A DNA stretch of 64,000 nucleotides from Streptococcus sp. 263_SSPC (GCF_001071995.1 NZ_JVNU01000059.1:1-64000), one strand, 5' to 3'. Shown: positions 27,612-36,805, counted from the first letter of the stretch. Numbers and translations: made by a program. Notes: a model not told the origin generated them from the letters alone.

Positions 27612-27647
27612 ACTCTCTTCTCTTTCATTAGAGAAGGGAGTTTTTTA
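27612..27647 (+). terminator. terminator of hit operon
   Basis: Stem ACTCTCTTCTCT (27612-27623) / AGAGAAGGGAGT (27630-27641) with one G-U pair, followed by a T run. Confidence 0.9.
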
Positions 27648-27714
27648 TTCTCAGAAAATCATGTCAGAAAATGTAACATGAGATGAGACTAGAATTTTGC
27701 ATTTTCAGAAAATC
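27646..27714 (+). promoter_or_regulatory. three CodY-like boxes
   Basis: TCAGAAAAT occurs three times: 27651-27659, 27664-27672 and 27705-27713. Against the CodY consensus AATTTTCWGAAAATT, the 15-mers centred on them match 12/15 (27646-27660), 10/15 (27659-27673) and 13/15 (27700-27714). The best one lies inside the promoter spacer. CodY represses amino-acid uptake genes in rich medium in Firmicutes; whether this genome has codY cannot be seen here. Confidence 0.65.
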
Positions 27715-27725
27715 TTCCATATAAT
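27697..27725 (+). promoter_or_regulatory. promoter of amino-acid ABC transporter
   Basis: -35 TTGCAT (27697-27702), 17-bp spacer, -10 TATAAT (27720-27725). A small dyad ACCTTA-TACG-TAAGGT (27732-27747) follows at the transcript start. Confidence 0.8.
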
Positions 27726-27765
27726 GGAAAAACCTTATACGTAAGGTAGATTTGGAGGAATATGT

Positions 27766-29202
27766 ATGAACATAAAAAATTTGAGCTTGGGAGCTGTTCT
27801 AGTCACTCTATTGATGACTCTTCTATCCCTCGTTTCTCCGACAAGTTCTGTTAAAGCAGAGACTAAAAAATATGTAATCGCAACAGATATTACATTTGCT
27901 CCATTTGAATACCAAGATACAAATGGTGAATACGTCGGAATTGATATTGAATTAATGAAGAGTATCGCAGAGGCTGAAGGCTTCGAAGTAGAATTCAAAC
28001 CACTCGGCTTCAACGCTGCCGTACAAGCATTAGAATCTGGTCAAGTAGACGCTGTGATGGCTGGTATGGGAATTACAGATGAACGTAAACAAAAATTCGA
28101 CTTCACAAATAGTTACTATGACAGCGGAATCGGGATGGGAGTTTCTAAAAACTCTGAAATCACATCTCTTTCTGATTTAAAAGGTAAAAAAGTTGCCGTT
28201 AAATTAGGAACACAAGGTGCCACTTACGCTGAATCTATCAAGAACAAATACGGCTTTACCGTTACAACTTTTGAAGATTCATCAAGTATGTACCAAGATG
28301 TAATGGTAGGAAACAGTGATGCGTTATTCGAAGACTATCCAGTACTTGCCTACTCAATCACATCAAACAACTTGCCTTTAAAAATGACAGACCATAACGA
28401 AAATAAAACAGAATATGGTGTTGCTGTTAATAAAGGTGAAAACGCAGAATTAATTACTGCTTTCAATAACGGTTTAAAAAAACTAAAAGAAAGTGGTAAG
28501 TATGATGAAATCATCAACAAATACACAACAAACGCTAGCGAAAACACAGAAGCAACAAGCATTCTAGGGTTAATTAAAACAAACTGGAAAACTCTTGCAA
28601 CTGGTTTATGGAACACAATCGTATTAACAGTTGTTGCTTTAATCTTCGCAAGTTTAATCGGTATTATCTTCGGTTTAATGAAAACTAGCCAAAACAATAT
28701 CGTACAAGCAATCGCAGGTTTTTACATTGACATCATCCGTGGTGTTCCACTAATCGTATTAACGTTCTTCATTTACTTTGGAATTCCACAAGCATTCAAT
28801 ATTACAATGCAACCGTTCGTAGCGGGTGTGATTACCCTTAGCTTGAACGCATCGGCTTACATCGCTGAAATTATCCGTGGGGGTATTCAAGCGGTTGATA
28901 AAGGACAATACGAAGCCTGCATGAGTTTAGGTCTTCCATATTCTAAGAGCATGCAAAAAGTTATCTTACCGCAAGCGATTCGAATTATGGTTCCTTCATT
29001 CATCAACCAATTCGTGATCACATTGAAAGATACATCTATCCTTTCAATTATCGGTATTGCCGAATTAACGCAAACAGGTAAAGTCATCATCGCTCGTAAC
29101 TTACAATCAAGTCAAATGTGGTTAATCGTCGGCGTGATGTACTTAATCGTGATCGTTCTATTAACGAAACTTTCAGCTCACTTAGAAAGGAATTTAAAAT
29201 AA
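27766..29202 (+). CDS. amino-acid ABC transporter, binding protein-permease fusion
   Basis: Fused subunit of a glutamine/polar amino-acid importer (GlnP-like). A signal peptide (about residues 1-31, ending VKA) precedes one SBP_bac_3 domain (about 35-255; [19 protein letters not shown]). The permease half (about 265-478) carries the conserved loop near residues 370-400 ([17 protein letters not shown]). Only one binding domain is present, where lactococcal GlnP has two. The stop overlaps the ATPase start by one base (TAATG). The CodY-like boxes suggest repression in amino-acid-rich medium. Confidence 0.92.
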   Translation: MNIKNLSLGAVLVTLLMTLLSLVSPTSSVKAETKKYVIATDITFAPFEYQDTNGEYVGIDIELMKSIAEAEGFEVEFKPLGFNAAVQALESGQVDAVMAGMGITDERKQKFDFTNSYYDSGIGMGVSKNSEITSLSDLKGKKVAVKLGTQGATYAESIKNKYGFTVTTFEDSSSMYQDVMVGNSDALFEDYPVLAYSITSNNLPLKMTDHNENKTEYGVAVNKGENAELITAFNNGLKKLKESGKYDEIINKYTTNASENTEATSILGLIKTNWKTLATGLWNTIVLTVVALIFASLIGIIFGLMKTSQNNIVQAIAGFYIDIIRGVPLIVLTFFIYFGIPQAFNITMQPFVAGVITLSLNASAYIAEIIRGGIQAVDKGQYEACMSLGLPYSKSMQKVILPQAIRIMVPSFINQFVITLKDTSILSIIGIAELTQTGKVIIARNLQSSQMWLIVGVMYLIVIVLLTKLSAHLERNLK

Positions 29203-29933
29203 TGGCTATTATCGAAGTTCAAAAAATTCAAAAGAAATATGGCGACTTAGAAGTATTAAAATCCATCGACCTTTCTATTGAGGAAGGCGAAGTAGTTTGT
29301 ATTATCGGGCCTTCTGGTTCTGGTAAATCAACTTTCTTACGTTGCTTAAACCGTCTTGAGAAAATCAACAGTGGTCATATCATTATCGACGGCTATGATT
29401 TAACAGACAAGAAAACAAACTTAAATAAAGTTCGTGAGGAAATCGGAATGGTGTTCCAACACTTCAACCTCTTCCCTCACCTAAGCGTTCTAGAAAATAT
29501 CATTCTTGCACCAGTAGAATTAGGTCGTGAGACAAAAGAAGCTGCAACTGAACATGCGATGGAACTCCTTGGCATGGTTGGTCTTGCAGATAAAGCAGAT
29601 GTCTCTCCTAAATCTCTTTCAGGTGGTCAAAAACAACGTGTGGCTATTGCTCGCGCGCTTGCAATGAAACCAAAAATGTTATTATTCGATGAACCAACTT
29701 CAGCGTTAGACCCTGAGATGGTTGGGGATGTATTAGAAGTAATGCAAAACCTAGCTAAAGAAGGGATGACGATGGTTGTGGTAACACACGAGATGGGATT
29801 TGCGCGTGAGGTTAGCGATCGCGTTATCTTCATGGATGGTGGTTATATCATCGAAGAAGGAACTCCTGAAGAAGTGTTTGGTAACCCACAAAACGAACGT
29901 ACTCAAAACTTCTTAAACAAAGTCTTACATTAA
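29202..29933 (+). CDS. amino-acid ABC transporter ATPase
   Basis: ATPase subunit of the polar amino-acid importer (GlnQ-like, PAAT family). Walker A is [12 protein letters not shown], the Q loop [14 protein letters not shown], the signature [15 protein letters not shown], and Walker [14 protein letters not shown]. The start is the ATG at 29202, sharing one base with the permease stop; the longer upstream reading is only the end of the permease in another frame. The protein has 243 residues, the family norm. Confidence 0.95.
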   Translation: MAIIEVQKIQKKYGDLEVLKSIDLSIEEGEVVCIIGPSGSGKSTFLRCLNRLEKINSGHIIIDGYDLTDKKTNLNKVREEIGMVFQHFNLFPHLSVLENIILAPVELGRETKEAATEHAMELLGMVGLADKADVSPKSLSGGQKQRVAIARALAMKPKMLLFDEPTSALDPEMVGDVLEVMQNLAKEGMTMVVVTHEMGFAREVSDRVIFMDGGYIIEEGTPEEVFGNPQNERTQNFLNKVLH

Positions 29934-29944
29934 AATCAATACTG

Positions 29945-29977
29945 CTCCTGGTACCAATTGGTGCTGGGAGTTTTTTT
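29945..29977 (+). terminator. terminator of ABC transporter operon
   Basis: An 11-bp stem with several G-U pairs (29945-29955 / 29960-29970), loop AATT, then seven T residues. Confidence 0.9.
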
Positions 29978-30030
29978 GTGCGATAAATATGCGCTAGAAG
30001 AAATAATACTTAATTGGTGCTCTTCAAAAG

Positions 30031-30175
30031 GAAAAAGATAGACTTGCGTCTTTTTGTTTTTTATTGAAAGAGTCATAGTGGGGCAACGGTGCAAGCCTTG
30101 GTCTTGCACCGTTGAAGCTTCAAAGCTATTCCCCACTATTCTTTCAATAAACAAAAAGACTCGTCTATCTTCTTC
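30031..30175. repeat. 145-nt near-perfect hairpin element
   Basis: This stretch folds back almost completely on itself. Paired arms from outside in are 30031-30043/30163-30175 (one mismatch), 30048-30057/30151-30160, 30061-30071/30140-30150, 30075-30083/30131-30139 and 30084-30095/30103-30114; a small AGCT-TCAA-AGCT hairpin bulges at 30115-30130. It lies between convergent genes. Its TTATTGAAA...ATAGTGG core is shared with the element at 60696-60948. It may be a miniature mobile element or a structured RNA. Confidence 0.7.
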
Positions 30176-30347
30176 GTTGTTTGATGAAGCATTGTTTCTT
30201 CTATCTTGCATTTATGTTGCTAAAAATCCAGCACATTTGTGTAGATCAGGTATTTTAATCATCTTTATAAAGTTTTTGGTGTTTTGTGGTTCAAACACTT
30301 CAAGGTTCTTCAATAAGAAAACCTCCTCCACTCCGAGGAAAACAAAA

Positions 30348-30377
30348 AATCATTATAATGTATACATTATAATGATT
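30348..30377. repeat. 30-bp perfect palindrome
   Basis: Two copies of the self-complementary CATTATAATG flank TATA; with flanks, the whole 30 bp is a perfect palindrome centred on GTATAC. It lies 5 bp from the Rrf2 terminator. The rest of 30176-30347 holds no gene I can see. Confidence 0.65.
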
Positions 30378-30381
30378 ACTT

Positions 30382-30411
30382 AAAAAGACCGAGCGGATGC
30401 TCGGTCTTTTT
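30382..30411 (-). terminator. terminator of Rrf2 operon (bidirectional)
   Basis: Stem GACCGAGC/GCTCGGTC with loop GGAT, flanked by A-tract and T-tract, so it can work in both directions between the convergent genes. Confidence 0.9.
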
Positions 30412-30833
30412 TAGTGACATTCAGTTTGGACACCATCAATCATGTCTTGGATGGTGCGTTTGTTATAGAAATTAATTTGTTGTTGGATTTGTTCTTCTTG
30501 CAATTTGCCCATAACGCTTCCCATTCGGGTGCTGACAAGGCAGGTTGGGTCGGCTGCTTCTTTGAAGGCTTTTTCCAAACGTTCATCCTCAGATACTAAT
30601 AAAAAAATTTCTCCAAGGCGAACTTCTTTTGGATTTCCTTGCCACTGGTAGCCACCTTGTTTTCCCGCAGTGGTTGACACCCAGCCTTTCTTCACCGCTT
30701 GGCTCATCAATTTTCGAACAATCGCCGGGTTGCTACAAGCGTTAAACGCGAGGTCTTTGCTTGAATAACGATTTTCGTGATGAATTGCCAGGTACGTAAG
30801 GCAGTGAATCATTACGATAAAGTCATTTCCCAT
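30411..30833 (-). CDS. Rrf2-family transcription regulator
   Basis: Winged-helix regulator of the Rrf2 family (NsrR, IscR, CymR, SaiR relatives), which sense redox, nitric oxide or iron-sulphur state. The recognition region is SNPAIVRKLMSQAVKKGWV and the wing is TTAGKQGGYQW. Cysteines occur in ACSNP and DPTCLV, but the three-cysteine iron-sulphur pattern of IscR/NsrR is not evident, so a thiol-based switch is more likely. It is 8 bp downstream of the flavoprotein reductase and probably controls that operon through the dyad at 32227-32245. Confidence 0.88.
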   Translation of the reverse strand: MGNDFIVMIHCLTYLAIHHENRYSSKDLAFNACSNPAIVRKLMSQAVKKGWVSTTAGKQGGYQWQGNPKEVRLGEIFLLVSEDERLEKAFKEAADPTCLVSTRMGSVMGKLQEEQIQQQINFYNKRTIQDMIDGVQTECH

Positions 30834-30841
30834 AATAATCC

Positions 30842-32209
30842 CTACTTAATTAAGCCGAATACGTCGTTTAAAGCTTCTGCCATTGTTGGGTGAGTGAAGA
30901 TTTGATCGCGAAGAACTGTGTAAGGTAAGTTCGCGTTCATTGCAGTTGCGATAATGTTAATCACTTCATGTGCTTCTTCTGCAAATAATGTTGCACCAAC
31001 GATTTGGTTTGTTGAAGCGTCCACTAATACTTTGTAGAATCCAACTTGGTTTCCTAAGATTTTAGCTTTTGGAATTGCCATTGCAGGAAGTTTCGCTACT
31101 TTGACTTCGATACCTGCTTCTTTGGCTTGTTTTTCATTTAAACCAACGCTTGCTAAAGGTGGGTTAATGAATGTTGCTGTTGGGAATTTCGCACGTTGTT
31201 TTGTTGAATATGTTGTGTCCCCAGCTAAGAAACGTTTCACGATACGGAAATCATCTAATGAAACGAATGTGAATTGTGGTCCGCCGTTGACATCGCCCAT
31301 TGCGAAGATATGAGGCACATTTGTTTGTAAGAATTCATTGACTTTGATTGCGCCACGTTCTGTTAATTCCACGCCAGCTTTGTCTAAATCAAGACCTTGT
31401 ACGTTTGCACGACGACCTGTCGCAACTAAGACTGCATCTGCTGTAAAGGCAACTGGTGCACCTTCTCCTGTAGTAGCTTCTACCACTGCTTTACCGCCTT
31501 CTTGATGAACGGCTTTTAATTGAACGCCTAAGTTGAAAGTAACGCCTAAAGCTTCTAATTGTTCTTTCACAGCTTGTGCTACATCTTCGTCTTCACGAGG
31601 AAGGAATGCATCAATCACATCGATTACTGTTACTTTTGTACCGAATTGAGCGTAAGTTGCAGCGAACTCTAATCCGATAAATCCACTACCAATAATTACA
31701 AGGCTTTCTGGATATTCTTCTAAGTTCATGATTGTTTCGCTTGTGTGAATTGCTCCACCGATTGTTAACCCTTCTACTGGTGGTACGAATGGAGTTGCTC
31801 CTGTATTAATGAAAATACGATCTGCTTTGAAGAGTTTTTCTCCTTCTGCAGTATCTACAGCTACTGTATGGTCATCTACAAAACGTGCAGTTCCGTCGAT
31901 AATTTGTGTTTTTTCAACTGAATCTACTTTATTGTAGTTTGCTGTGTTTAAAGCCGCAATTAAAGCTTTCTTTTCTTGAACACTCTTTGTATAGTAGCTG
32001 CTAGCGTCTTCGTTTGAATATTGTTTACGAAGTGCTTTTGTCGCTAATTTTTTAGAAGGAATACAGCCGACATTAATACATGTTCCACCATACATTTCTT
32101 TTGATTTTTCAATTAAAATCGTATCTTCTCCGATACTTCCTAAGTATCCTGCTAATGTTTTTCCGGCTTTACCGAAACCAATAATGATATTTTTTACTGT
32201 TGTTGTCAT
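30842..32209 (-). CDS. FAD disulfide oxidoreductase, RclA/Har-like
   Basis: Flavoprotein of the class I pyridine nucleotide-disulfide reductase family. The FAD site is IIGFGKAGKTLAGYL, the redox pair GGTCINVGCIPSKK, the NAD(P) site IIGSGFIGLEFAATYAQFG, and the C-terminal interface helix carries the HPTMAEAL motif. The 455 residues fit RclA/YkgC and the streptococcal hypothiocyanous acid reductase Har more than lipoamide or glutathione reductase, but I cannot separate it from MerA-like paralogues without alignment. A Rrf2 gene in the same operon supports an oxidant-defence role. Confidence 0.85.
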   Translation of the reverse strand: MTTTVKNIIIGFGKAGKTLAGYLGSIGEDTILIEKSKEMYGGTCINVGCIPSKKLATKALRKQYSNEDASSYYTKSVQEKKALIAALNTANYNKVDSVEKTQIIDGTARFVDDHTVAVDTAEGEKLFKADRIFINTGATPFVPPVEGLTIGGAIHTSETIMNLEEYPESLVIIGSGFIGLEFAATYAQFGTKVTVIDVIDAFLPREDEDVAQAVKEQLEALGVTFNLGVQLKAVHQEGGKAVVEATTGEGAPVAFTADAVLVATGRRANVQGLDLDKAGVELTERGAIKVNEFLQTNVPHIFAMGDVNGGPQFTFVSLDDFRIVKRFLAGDTTYSTKQRAKFPTATFINPPLASVGLNEKQAKEAGIEVKVAKLPAMAIPKAKILGNQVGFYKVLVDASTNQIVGATLFAEEAHEVINIIATAMNANLPYTVLRDQIFTHPTMAEALNDVFGLIK

Positions 32210-32226
32210 AAAATCACCTTTCTAAC

Positions 32227-32245
32227 TGTAATATTTTTAATTACA
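32227..32245. promoter_or_regulatory. dyad operator at reductase promoter
   Basis: TGTAAT-N7-ATTACA, arms perfect, placed just downstream of the -10 box so that a bound protein would block initiation. It is the natural candidate site for the Rrf2 regulator encoded in the operon. Confidence 0.6.
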
Positions 32246-32250
32246 TTTAG

Positions 32251-32278
32251 AGTATATCTCACGAATGCATAATCACAA
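32251..32278 (-). promoter_or_regulatory. promoter of reductase-rrf2 operon
   Basis: Minus-strand -35 TTGTGA (32273-32278), 16-bp spacer, -10 TATACT (32251-32256). Confidence 0.7.
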
Positions 32279-32292
32279 AATTAACTGCTCAC

Positions 32293-32323
32293 GAAAAAAG
32301 ACACCTACTTTTGTAGATGTCTT
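32293..32323 (-). terminator. terminator of second HIT gene
   Basis: Minus-strand stem AAGACATCTAC/GTAGGTGTCTT (one G-U pair, loop AAAA) followed by T residues, 11 bp past the HIT stop. Confidence 0.9.
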
Positions 32324-32333
32324 CTTGTCCTAT

Positions 32334-32780
32334 TTATAAATACTCTTTAAAATGATTTACTAATTGAAGCAGATCACTCTCTTTTGGTTGATATTCTTCG
32401 GATGACATTTCTTCCCAAGGAACCCACCAGACGGGTCCTCTTCCATTATGGCCATATCCTTTCATATCACCTGCTTTTCTTGGAAACAGATGCCAATGTA
32501 CATGTGCATCACCATTTCCTAACAATTCGATATTCATTTTCTCAGCTTGAAACGCTTTTGCCACGGCCTCTTGAACAATACTCATTTCTTCTAGAAATTT
32601 TATTTTTGTTTCATACTCCATTTGATGCAATTCCGTTACGTGTTCTTTGGCTAGGAACAATGTGTACCCTTTAAAATACTGTCCGTCTCCTATTACCACA
32701 TAACCCGTTTCAAGTTCTTTTACAAAATGCGGATTTTTACCTTGCTTAATTAATTCTATCCGATCACAAATCAAACACAT
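32334..32780 (-). CDS. HIT-domain hydrolase
   Basis: A second histidine-triad protein, 148 residues, different from the one at 25963. It opens MCLICDRIELIKQG (CxxC) and carries HVHWHLFPRK as the catalytic triad. The tail GHNGRGPVWWVPWEEM is typical of a subgroup of HIT proteins in Lactobacillales. The exact nucleotide substrate is unknown. It lies 11 bp after the GNAT gene. Confidence 0.88.
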   Translation of the reverse strand: MCLICDRIELIKQGKNPHFVKELETGYVVIGDGQYFKGYTLFLAKEHVTELHQMEYETKIKFLEEMSIVQEAVAKAFQAEKMNIELLGNGDAHVHWHLFPRKAGDMKGYGHNGRGPVWWVPWEEMSSEEYQPKESDLLQLVNHFKEYL

Positions 32781-32791
32781 GTACTTAACTC

Positions 32792-33340
32792 CTACTTCAA
32801 TCTATCTGCTTTAATGATGGAATAATATGCCATATCACAGATACCTTGATTATTCTTGCCATATTGTCGCAGCGTGCCTTCATAAGTCATTCCAGCTTTT
32901 TGCATCACTTTTCCGCTGGCTGGATTATTCACATCGTGACGTGCAGCCACTCTATTACAACCCGCTTCTTCTAAAAGATAGCGACTCACTGCTACGAGCG
33001 CTTCTGTCATAATTCCTTTTCCCCAGCATTTGCGACTAAGCGCATAACCAATCTCCACAGCATCTAGCTTTTCTTCCAAATGCACAACATCGATACTACC
33101 AACAACTTCATTGTCAAATACGATTGCCCACTTAAATTGAAATGGATTTTGGTAACCGTCTACCCAACGCTTAAGACTCTTCTTCGTTGTTTCGACAGAT
33201 TCATGTGGAGGCCACGTCAAGTATTTCGTCACTTCTGCATCGCTCGACCAGTTTTTAAACATCGCTGGTGCATCTTCTACTTGAAAAGGTCTGAGCAGTA
33301 ATCGTTTTGTCTGAATTGGTTTCGTTCCTATTGGATTCAT
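32792..33340 (-). CDS. GNAT acetyltransferase, RimJ-like
   Basis: N-acetyltransferase of the Acetyltransf_3 (RimJ/RimL) type, which acetylates N-terminal amines of proteins or small molecules. TKRLLLRPFQVEDA opens the domain; the acetyl-CoA loop is KCWGKGIMTEAL and NPASGKVMQKAGMTYEG is the late signature. The start chosen is the ATG at 33340 with GAGGAGGG before it, giving 182 residues; the longer TTG reading starts within the ribosome site. The substrate is unknown. Confidence 0.88.
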   Translation of the reverse strand: MNPIGTKPIQTKRLLLRPFQVEDAPAMFKNWSSDAEVTKYLTWPPHESVETTKKSLKRWVDGYQNPFQFKWAIVFDNEVVGSIDVVHLEEKLDAVEIGYALSRKCWGKGIMTEALVAVSRYLLEEAGCNRVAARHDVNNPASGKVMQKAGMTYEGTLRQYGKNNQGICDMAYYSIIKADRLK

Positions 33341-33400
33341 CGTTTCCCTCCTCAATCAATGGCTAAAACGGAGTCCAAAAGGCTTCATTAACCATGTGAT

Positions 33401-34357
33401 TTATTGTTGAATCGTTGGTTTATAAAACGAGCGGTTATCTAAACCGAATACGCGCTCTGAGAATGCGCCTGGTTCAGTCTTATCGAGTGCATTCGACATC
33501 ATTGTAATCGTCGCATCTAACAAGTCGATATGGTGTAATACTTCTGCTTCTAATAATTGCGGACGTACTGGTGAACCATATTCGAGTTTGCCGTGGTGAG
33601 CTAGAATGAGATGTTTTAATAAAAGCACATCTTCTTGGTTTTCATCGATACCGAGTTCTTCACAGGCTTTTGTAATCTCTTCGTCCATGATCACGATGTG
33701 CCCTAGTAAGTTCCCTTTTAGTGTGTACTCCGTGCCGATTGCTCCTGTTAATTCCATCGTTTTTCCAATATCATGTAAAATCACACCCGAATATAATAAC
33801 GAACGGTTGATTTGTGTATATTGTGTTGCGATGGCCTTAGCAAGGCGTAGCATCGAAACCGTATGGAAACTTAATCCACCCACAAATGCATGGTGATGAC
33901 GTTTCGCTGCAGGAAACTCGAAGAAGGCTTCTTGATATTTCTTCAAGATATTATGGACGATACGACGCAAATATGGATTTGTGATATCGAACATAATTTG
34001 GTTTACTTCTTCTTCCATTTCTTCCTTCGTCATTGGAGCGTGTTCTACGAAATGGCTCGCAGATGTTGGCTCTCCTTTTGAAGCGTCAGTAAGTCGAAGG
34101 CTGACAATTTTCACTTGTGGCGAATTATTGTACATTTCGCGTTTTCCGTTTACAACTACAACTTTTCCTGGTACGTATTTTGCAATATCGTCTGAAGTGG
34201 CAGACCAATATTTCCCGTCCATTTGACCTGATTGATCCTGGAATGTGAAGGCGATAAACGGATTACCATTTTTTGCCATACGTACATCTGCAGATTTAAT
34301 CAATAGGCAGATTTCGAAACTCTCGTCCACATTGTATTCATATAATTTTTTTGTCAT
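33401..34357 (-). CDS. yhaM: 3'-5' exoribonuclease YhaM
   Basis: Manganese-dependent 3'-5' exonuclease acting on short RNA and single-stranded DNA. The N-terminal OB fold (about residues 15-95) contains PFIAFTFQDQSGQMDGKYW. The C-terminal HD domain contains HHHAFVGGLSFHT and VILHDIGKTMEL. The 318 residues are normal. It is 3 bp after yhaN; the yhaO-yhaN-yhaM order is conserved in Bacilli. Confidence 0.95.
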   Translation of the reverse strand: MTKKLYEYNVDESFEICLLIKSADVRMAKNGNPFIAFTFQDQSGQMDGKYWSATSDDIAKYVPGKVVVVNGKREMYNNSPQVKIVSLRLTDASKGEPTSASHFVEHAPMTKEEMEEEVNQIMFDITNPYLRRIVHNILKKYQEAFFEFPAAKRHHHAFVGGLSFHTVSMLRLAKAIATQYTQINRSLLYSGVILHDIGKTMELTGAIGTEYTLKGNLLGHIVIMDEEITKACEELGIDENQEDVLLLKHLILAHHGKLEYGSPVRPQLLEAEVLHHIDLLDATITMMSNALDKTEPGAFSERVFGLDNRSFYKPTIQQ

Positions 34358-34360
34358 GAT

Positions 34361-36805
34361 TTACCTTCTTTCTCTTTCCCCTAACTTCAGCACATTTTCT
34401 TTTGGTAACTGAAGCGGAACTTCCGTTGTAAAGTAAAAAACTTGTGTTACGCGTGATAGCTCTTCCATTAATTCTAACATAATCGATAGGCGTTCTCTAT
34501 CAAAATTGACGAATCCATCATCGATTAGCACTGGAATTTTCATCTTCTTCGCTAATTGGAAAATAAAGGCAAAACGAATCGCGACATACAGTTGATCCAA
34601 TGCCCCTTTTGACAGATAGAAAGCTTCTATCCATTGGCCATTTGCCTGCTGCACCTTCGCCTGCGTATCCGTTAAGAGGATTTTCGTATATTGCCCCATC
34701 GTGAGTCGACTAAAGATACGACTCGCCTCGTCTAAAATCAACGGTACTCTCGTTGGAACTTTTTCTTCAAGTTGCTTCAAAATCCATTTAGCTGCATACA
34801 CTTGCGTCGCCCAATCCTTGATAGACTCTTGTACCTCGAAGCGTTCAAAGTCTGCTTCCAGTTGAAGAGATTCCGCATTGTCATCTTCTTCCAGCAGTTC
34901 TGCCTTTGTTTTTGTACTTGCCAATTGGTCACGTACTTCTTTCCGTTTACTTTCTAGCTGCGCCTTCGTGAAGGACTCGTCTTGAATTTCCTCTTCAAGC
35001 GTTTGTCGTTGCAAGCTTTCTTTTTCTTCATTCGTAAAAATAGTTACTTGTTTTTCGATATACGCTCTCTTTTGCGCTAACGCTACACGATTGTCCAGTG
35101 TTGGTAACTGAGTTCTAAACTCTTCTACAGTTGTGATTCCTAGTGGGGAAATCGCTTCTTGTAATTCTTCACGTACTTCTGTTGCATCTTGTTCCAATTG
35201 CGCTAAATGGCGTTTTTTCTTTAAGATACTCTCTTGAAGTTGCTCTAATTTTGCCACTCGTTTTTGCGAAGCCATCCAAGTCTCACGGATAACGCGTAGC
35301 TGTTGCTCCACAGTAGCAGGAGGTGTGATTTGTTCTTTGGCCCAGAAGTCTTTGCTCTCCTCTTTAAAGGCTGCAAGTCTTTGTTCCAATTGAACGAACT
35401 GAGCTTTCTTTTGTAAGAAATCATTGACACTTCGTCCTTCATTTCTTCGCACAAATCTCCTTGCTTCTTCTGGAGTTACTTCAATTCCTTTTCGAGATAG
35501 AAGCTGTTGAACGTGTTCGTCTACTGCACTATTTTTTGGAGATTGTAACTTCCCTGTTTTGTGTAAGAAGAACCCTCCGCCAATTCCTAGAACTGCAGCA
35601 ATCCCAACGCCTAGCGCTACCTGATTCGTTAAAAATCCAACTACGGTAATGGCAATGATTCCTACTAGCCCAATAAGGACTCCTGTTTGAAATTGACCTA
35701 CATGTTCTTTTTCACCTTGAAGGGCATCTAATTCTGCTAATTCAGCATCTGTAAATGGTTTGGCATGTTCACTTTGAACTCCGATATTCCCTGGATGTGT
35801 CTTCAACTCACGTTCCAATTCAAAGGCACGTTCTTCAACTGCTGCTGCACCTTGAGCTTTCGCGTACAGTGCTTCAAGAGTCGAATCCTCTGCCGGTTCT
35901 CCAAGTGCCTCTGCTTCTGCTTTTGCCTGCTCTAACTCGATTTTTGTACGTTCGAGTTCTTTTTCAAAGGAACGCAAAGTATTATTCGTTTCTACGGCCT
36001 TACTATGGTCGTACTCTTTTGGAAACTCATGTAGTCCTTCCATTGCACGGAATTCTTCTAAGGCATCAAAATGAGCGAACTTATTTTCTAAGACATCTAG
36101 TCTAGATTCTGTCTCTTGCAATTTTACAGATAATTTCTCTTCTTCCTTTTGAAGCTCTTTGATAGTACTCACATAGCCTTCATAAAGGGCATTTTCGCCT
36201 TTGGTTTGAGATAATTGATTCGTTAAACCTTCGAGTCGGTCCATTCGCTCGTTGAGTTCCAATTTTTTAGCTTGTGGACGAAACAACTTATTCGCCTCTG
36301 CAAGTAACTTCTGACTCTCCTCATAAGCACCCTTATGCCCCATGACACTTAAGCTATACAAGAAGCGATGGATTTCCTCTTCGCTTCCAAACGCATTATT
36401 TTGCAATTCCTCTTCATTGAATCCAAAGAGTGAATGGTACTCATTCATCGTCAACTCATGAAGAACTCGGTCCAGCATCGTTTCGGGCAGCTCTTGTCCA
36501 GTTTCTGCACTCTTTAGAACGAGTTTCCTCTGAGAACCCACAGCGCTGCGCTCGATAATCAAGGCTCCTAGTCCTTCATCTTCAATCCACATGCATCCAC
36601 CACGCGTATTCGTATGGAGCGGTTGATATGGATAAACGCCATTTTTCTTCTGTTTAAAATCAAAAAGCATTTGCTCGATAAAACGTCGAAGGGTCGTCTT
36701 TCCAGATTCGTTCAAACCTTGAACGACTTGTAAGTTCGGATGGAAAGTAAAGGTCTCATGTTCCCATTTCCCAAAATGATCAATCTCAATTTTTGAAATA
36801 TACAT
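34361..36805 (-). CDS. yhaN: YhaN-like SMC/Rad50-type ATPase
   Basis: Large AAA protein of the YhaN family, thought to partner the YhaO nuclease like Rad50 with Mre11. Walker A is GLNESGKTTLRRF near residue 35. Two long coiled-coil arms (about 160-330 and 470-660) flank a hydrophobic pair of helices (GVLIGLVGIIAITVVGFL and VALGVGIAAVLGIGGGFFL), which suggests membrane attachment. Walker B is IPVLIDDGFVNFD near the end. The 814 residues are slightly short for the family. It shares the TAATG overlap with yhaO. Confidence 0.9.
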   Translation of the reverse strand: MYISKIEIDHFGKWEHETFTFHPNLQVVQGLNESGKTTLRRFIEQMLFDFKQKKNGVYPYQPLHTNTRGGCMWIEDEGLGALIIERSAVGSQRKLVLKSAETGQELPETMLDRVLHELTMNEYHSLFGFNEEELQNNAFGSEEEIHRFLYSLSVMGHKGAYEESQKLLAEANKLFRPQAKKLELNERMDRLEGLTNQLSQTKGENALYEGYVSTIKELQKEEEKLSVKLQETESRLDVLENKFAHFDALEEFRAMEGLHEFPKEYDHSKAVETNNTLRSFEKELERTKIELEQAKAEAEALGEPAEDSTLEALYAKAQGAAAVEERAFELERELKTHPGNIGVQSEHAKPFTDAELAELDALQGEKEHVGQFQTGVLIGLVGIIAITVVGFLTNQVALGVGIAAVLGIGGGFFLHKTGKLQSPKNSAVDEHVQQLLSRKGIEVTPEEARRFVRRNEGRSVNDFLQKKAQFVQLEQRLAAFKEESKDFWAKEQITPPATVEQQLRVIRETWMASQKRVAKLEQLQESILKKKRHLAQLEQDATEVREELQEAISPLGITTVEEFRTQLPTLDNRVALAQKRAYIEKQVTIFTNEEKESLQRQTLEEEIQDESFTKAQLESKRKEVRDQLASTKTKAELLEEDDNAESLQLEADFERFEVQESIKDWATQVYAAKWILKQLEEKVPTRVPLILDEASRIFSRLTMGQYTKILLTDTQAKVQQANGQWIEAFYLSKGALDQLYVAIRFAFIFQLAKKMKIPVLIDDGFVNFDRERLSIMLELMEELSRVTQVFYFTTEVPLQLPKENVLKLGERERR

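Noticed and set aside
30054-30383. 109-codon plus-strand frame
   Set aside because: It lies across the 145-nt hairpin and the 30-bp palindrome, with no ribosome site and no protein-like pattern.
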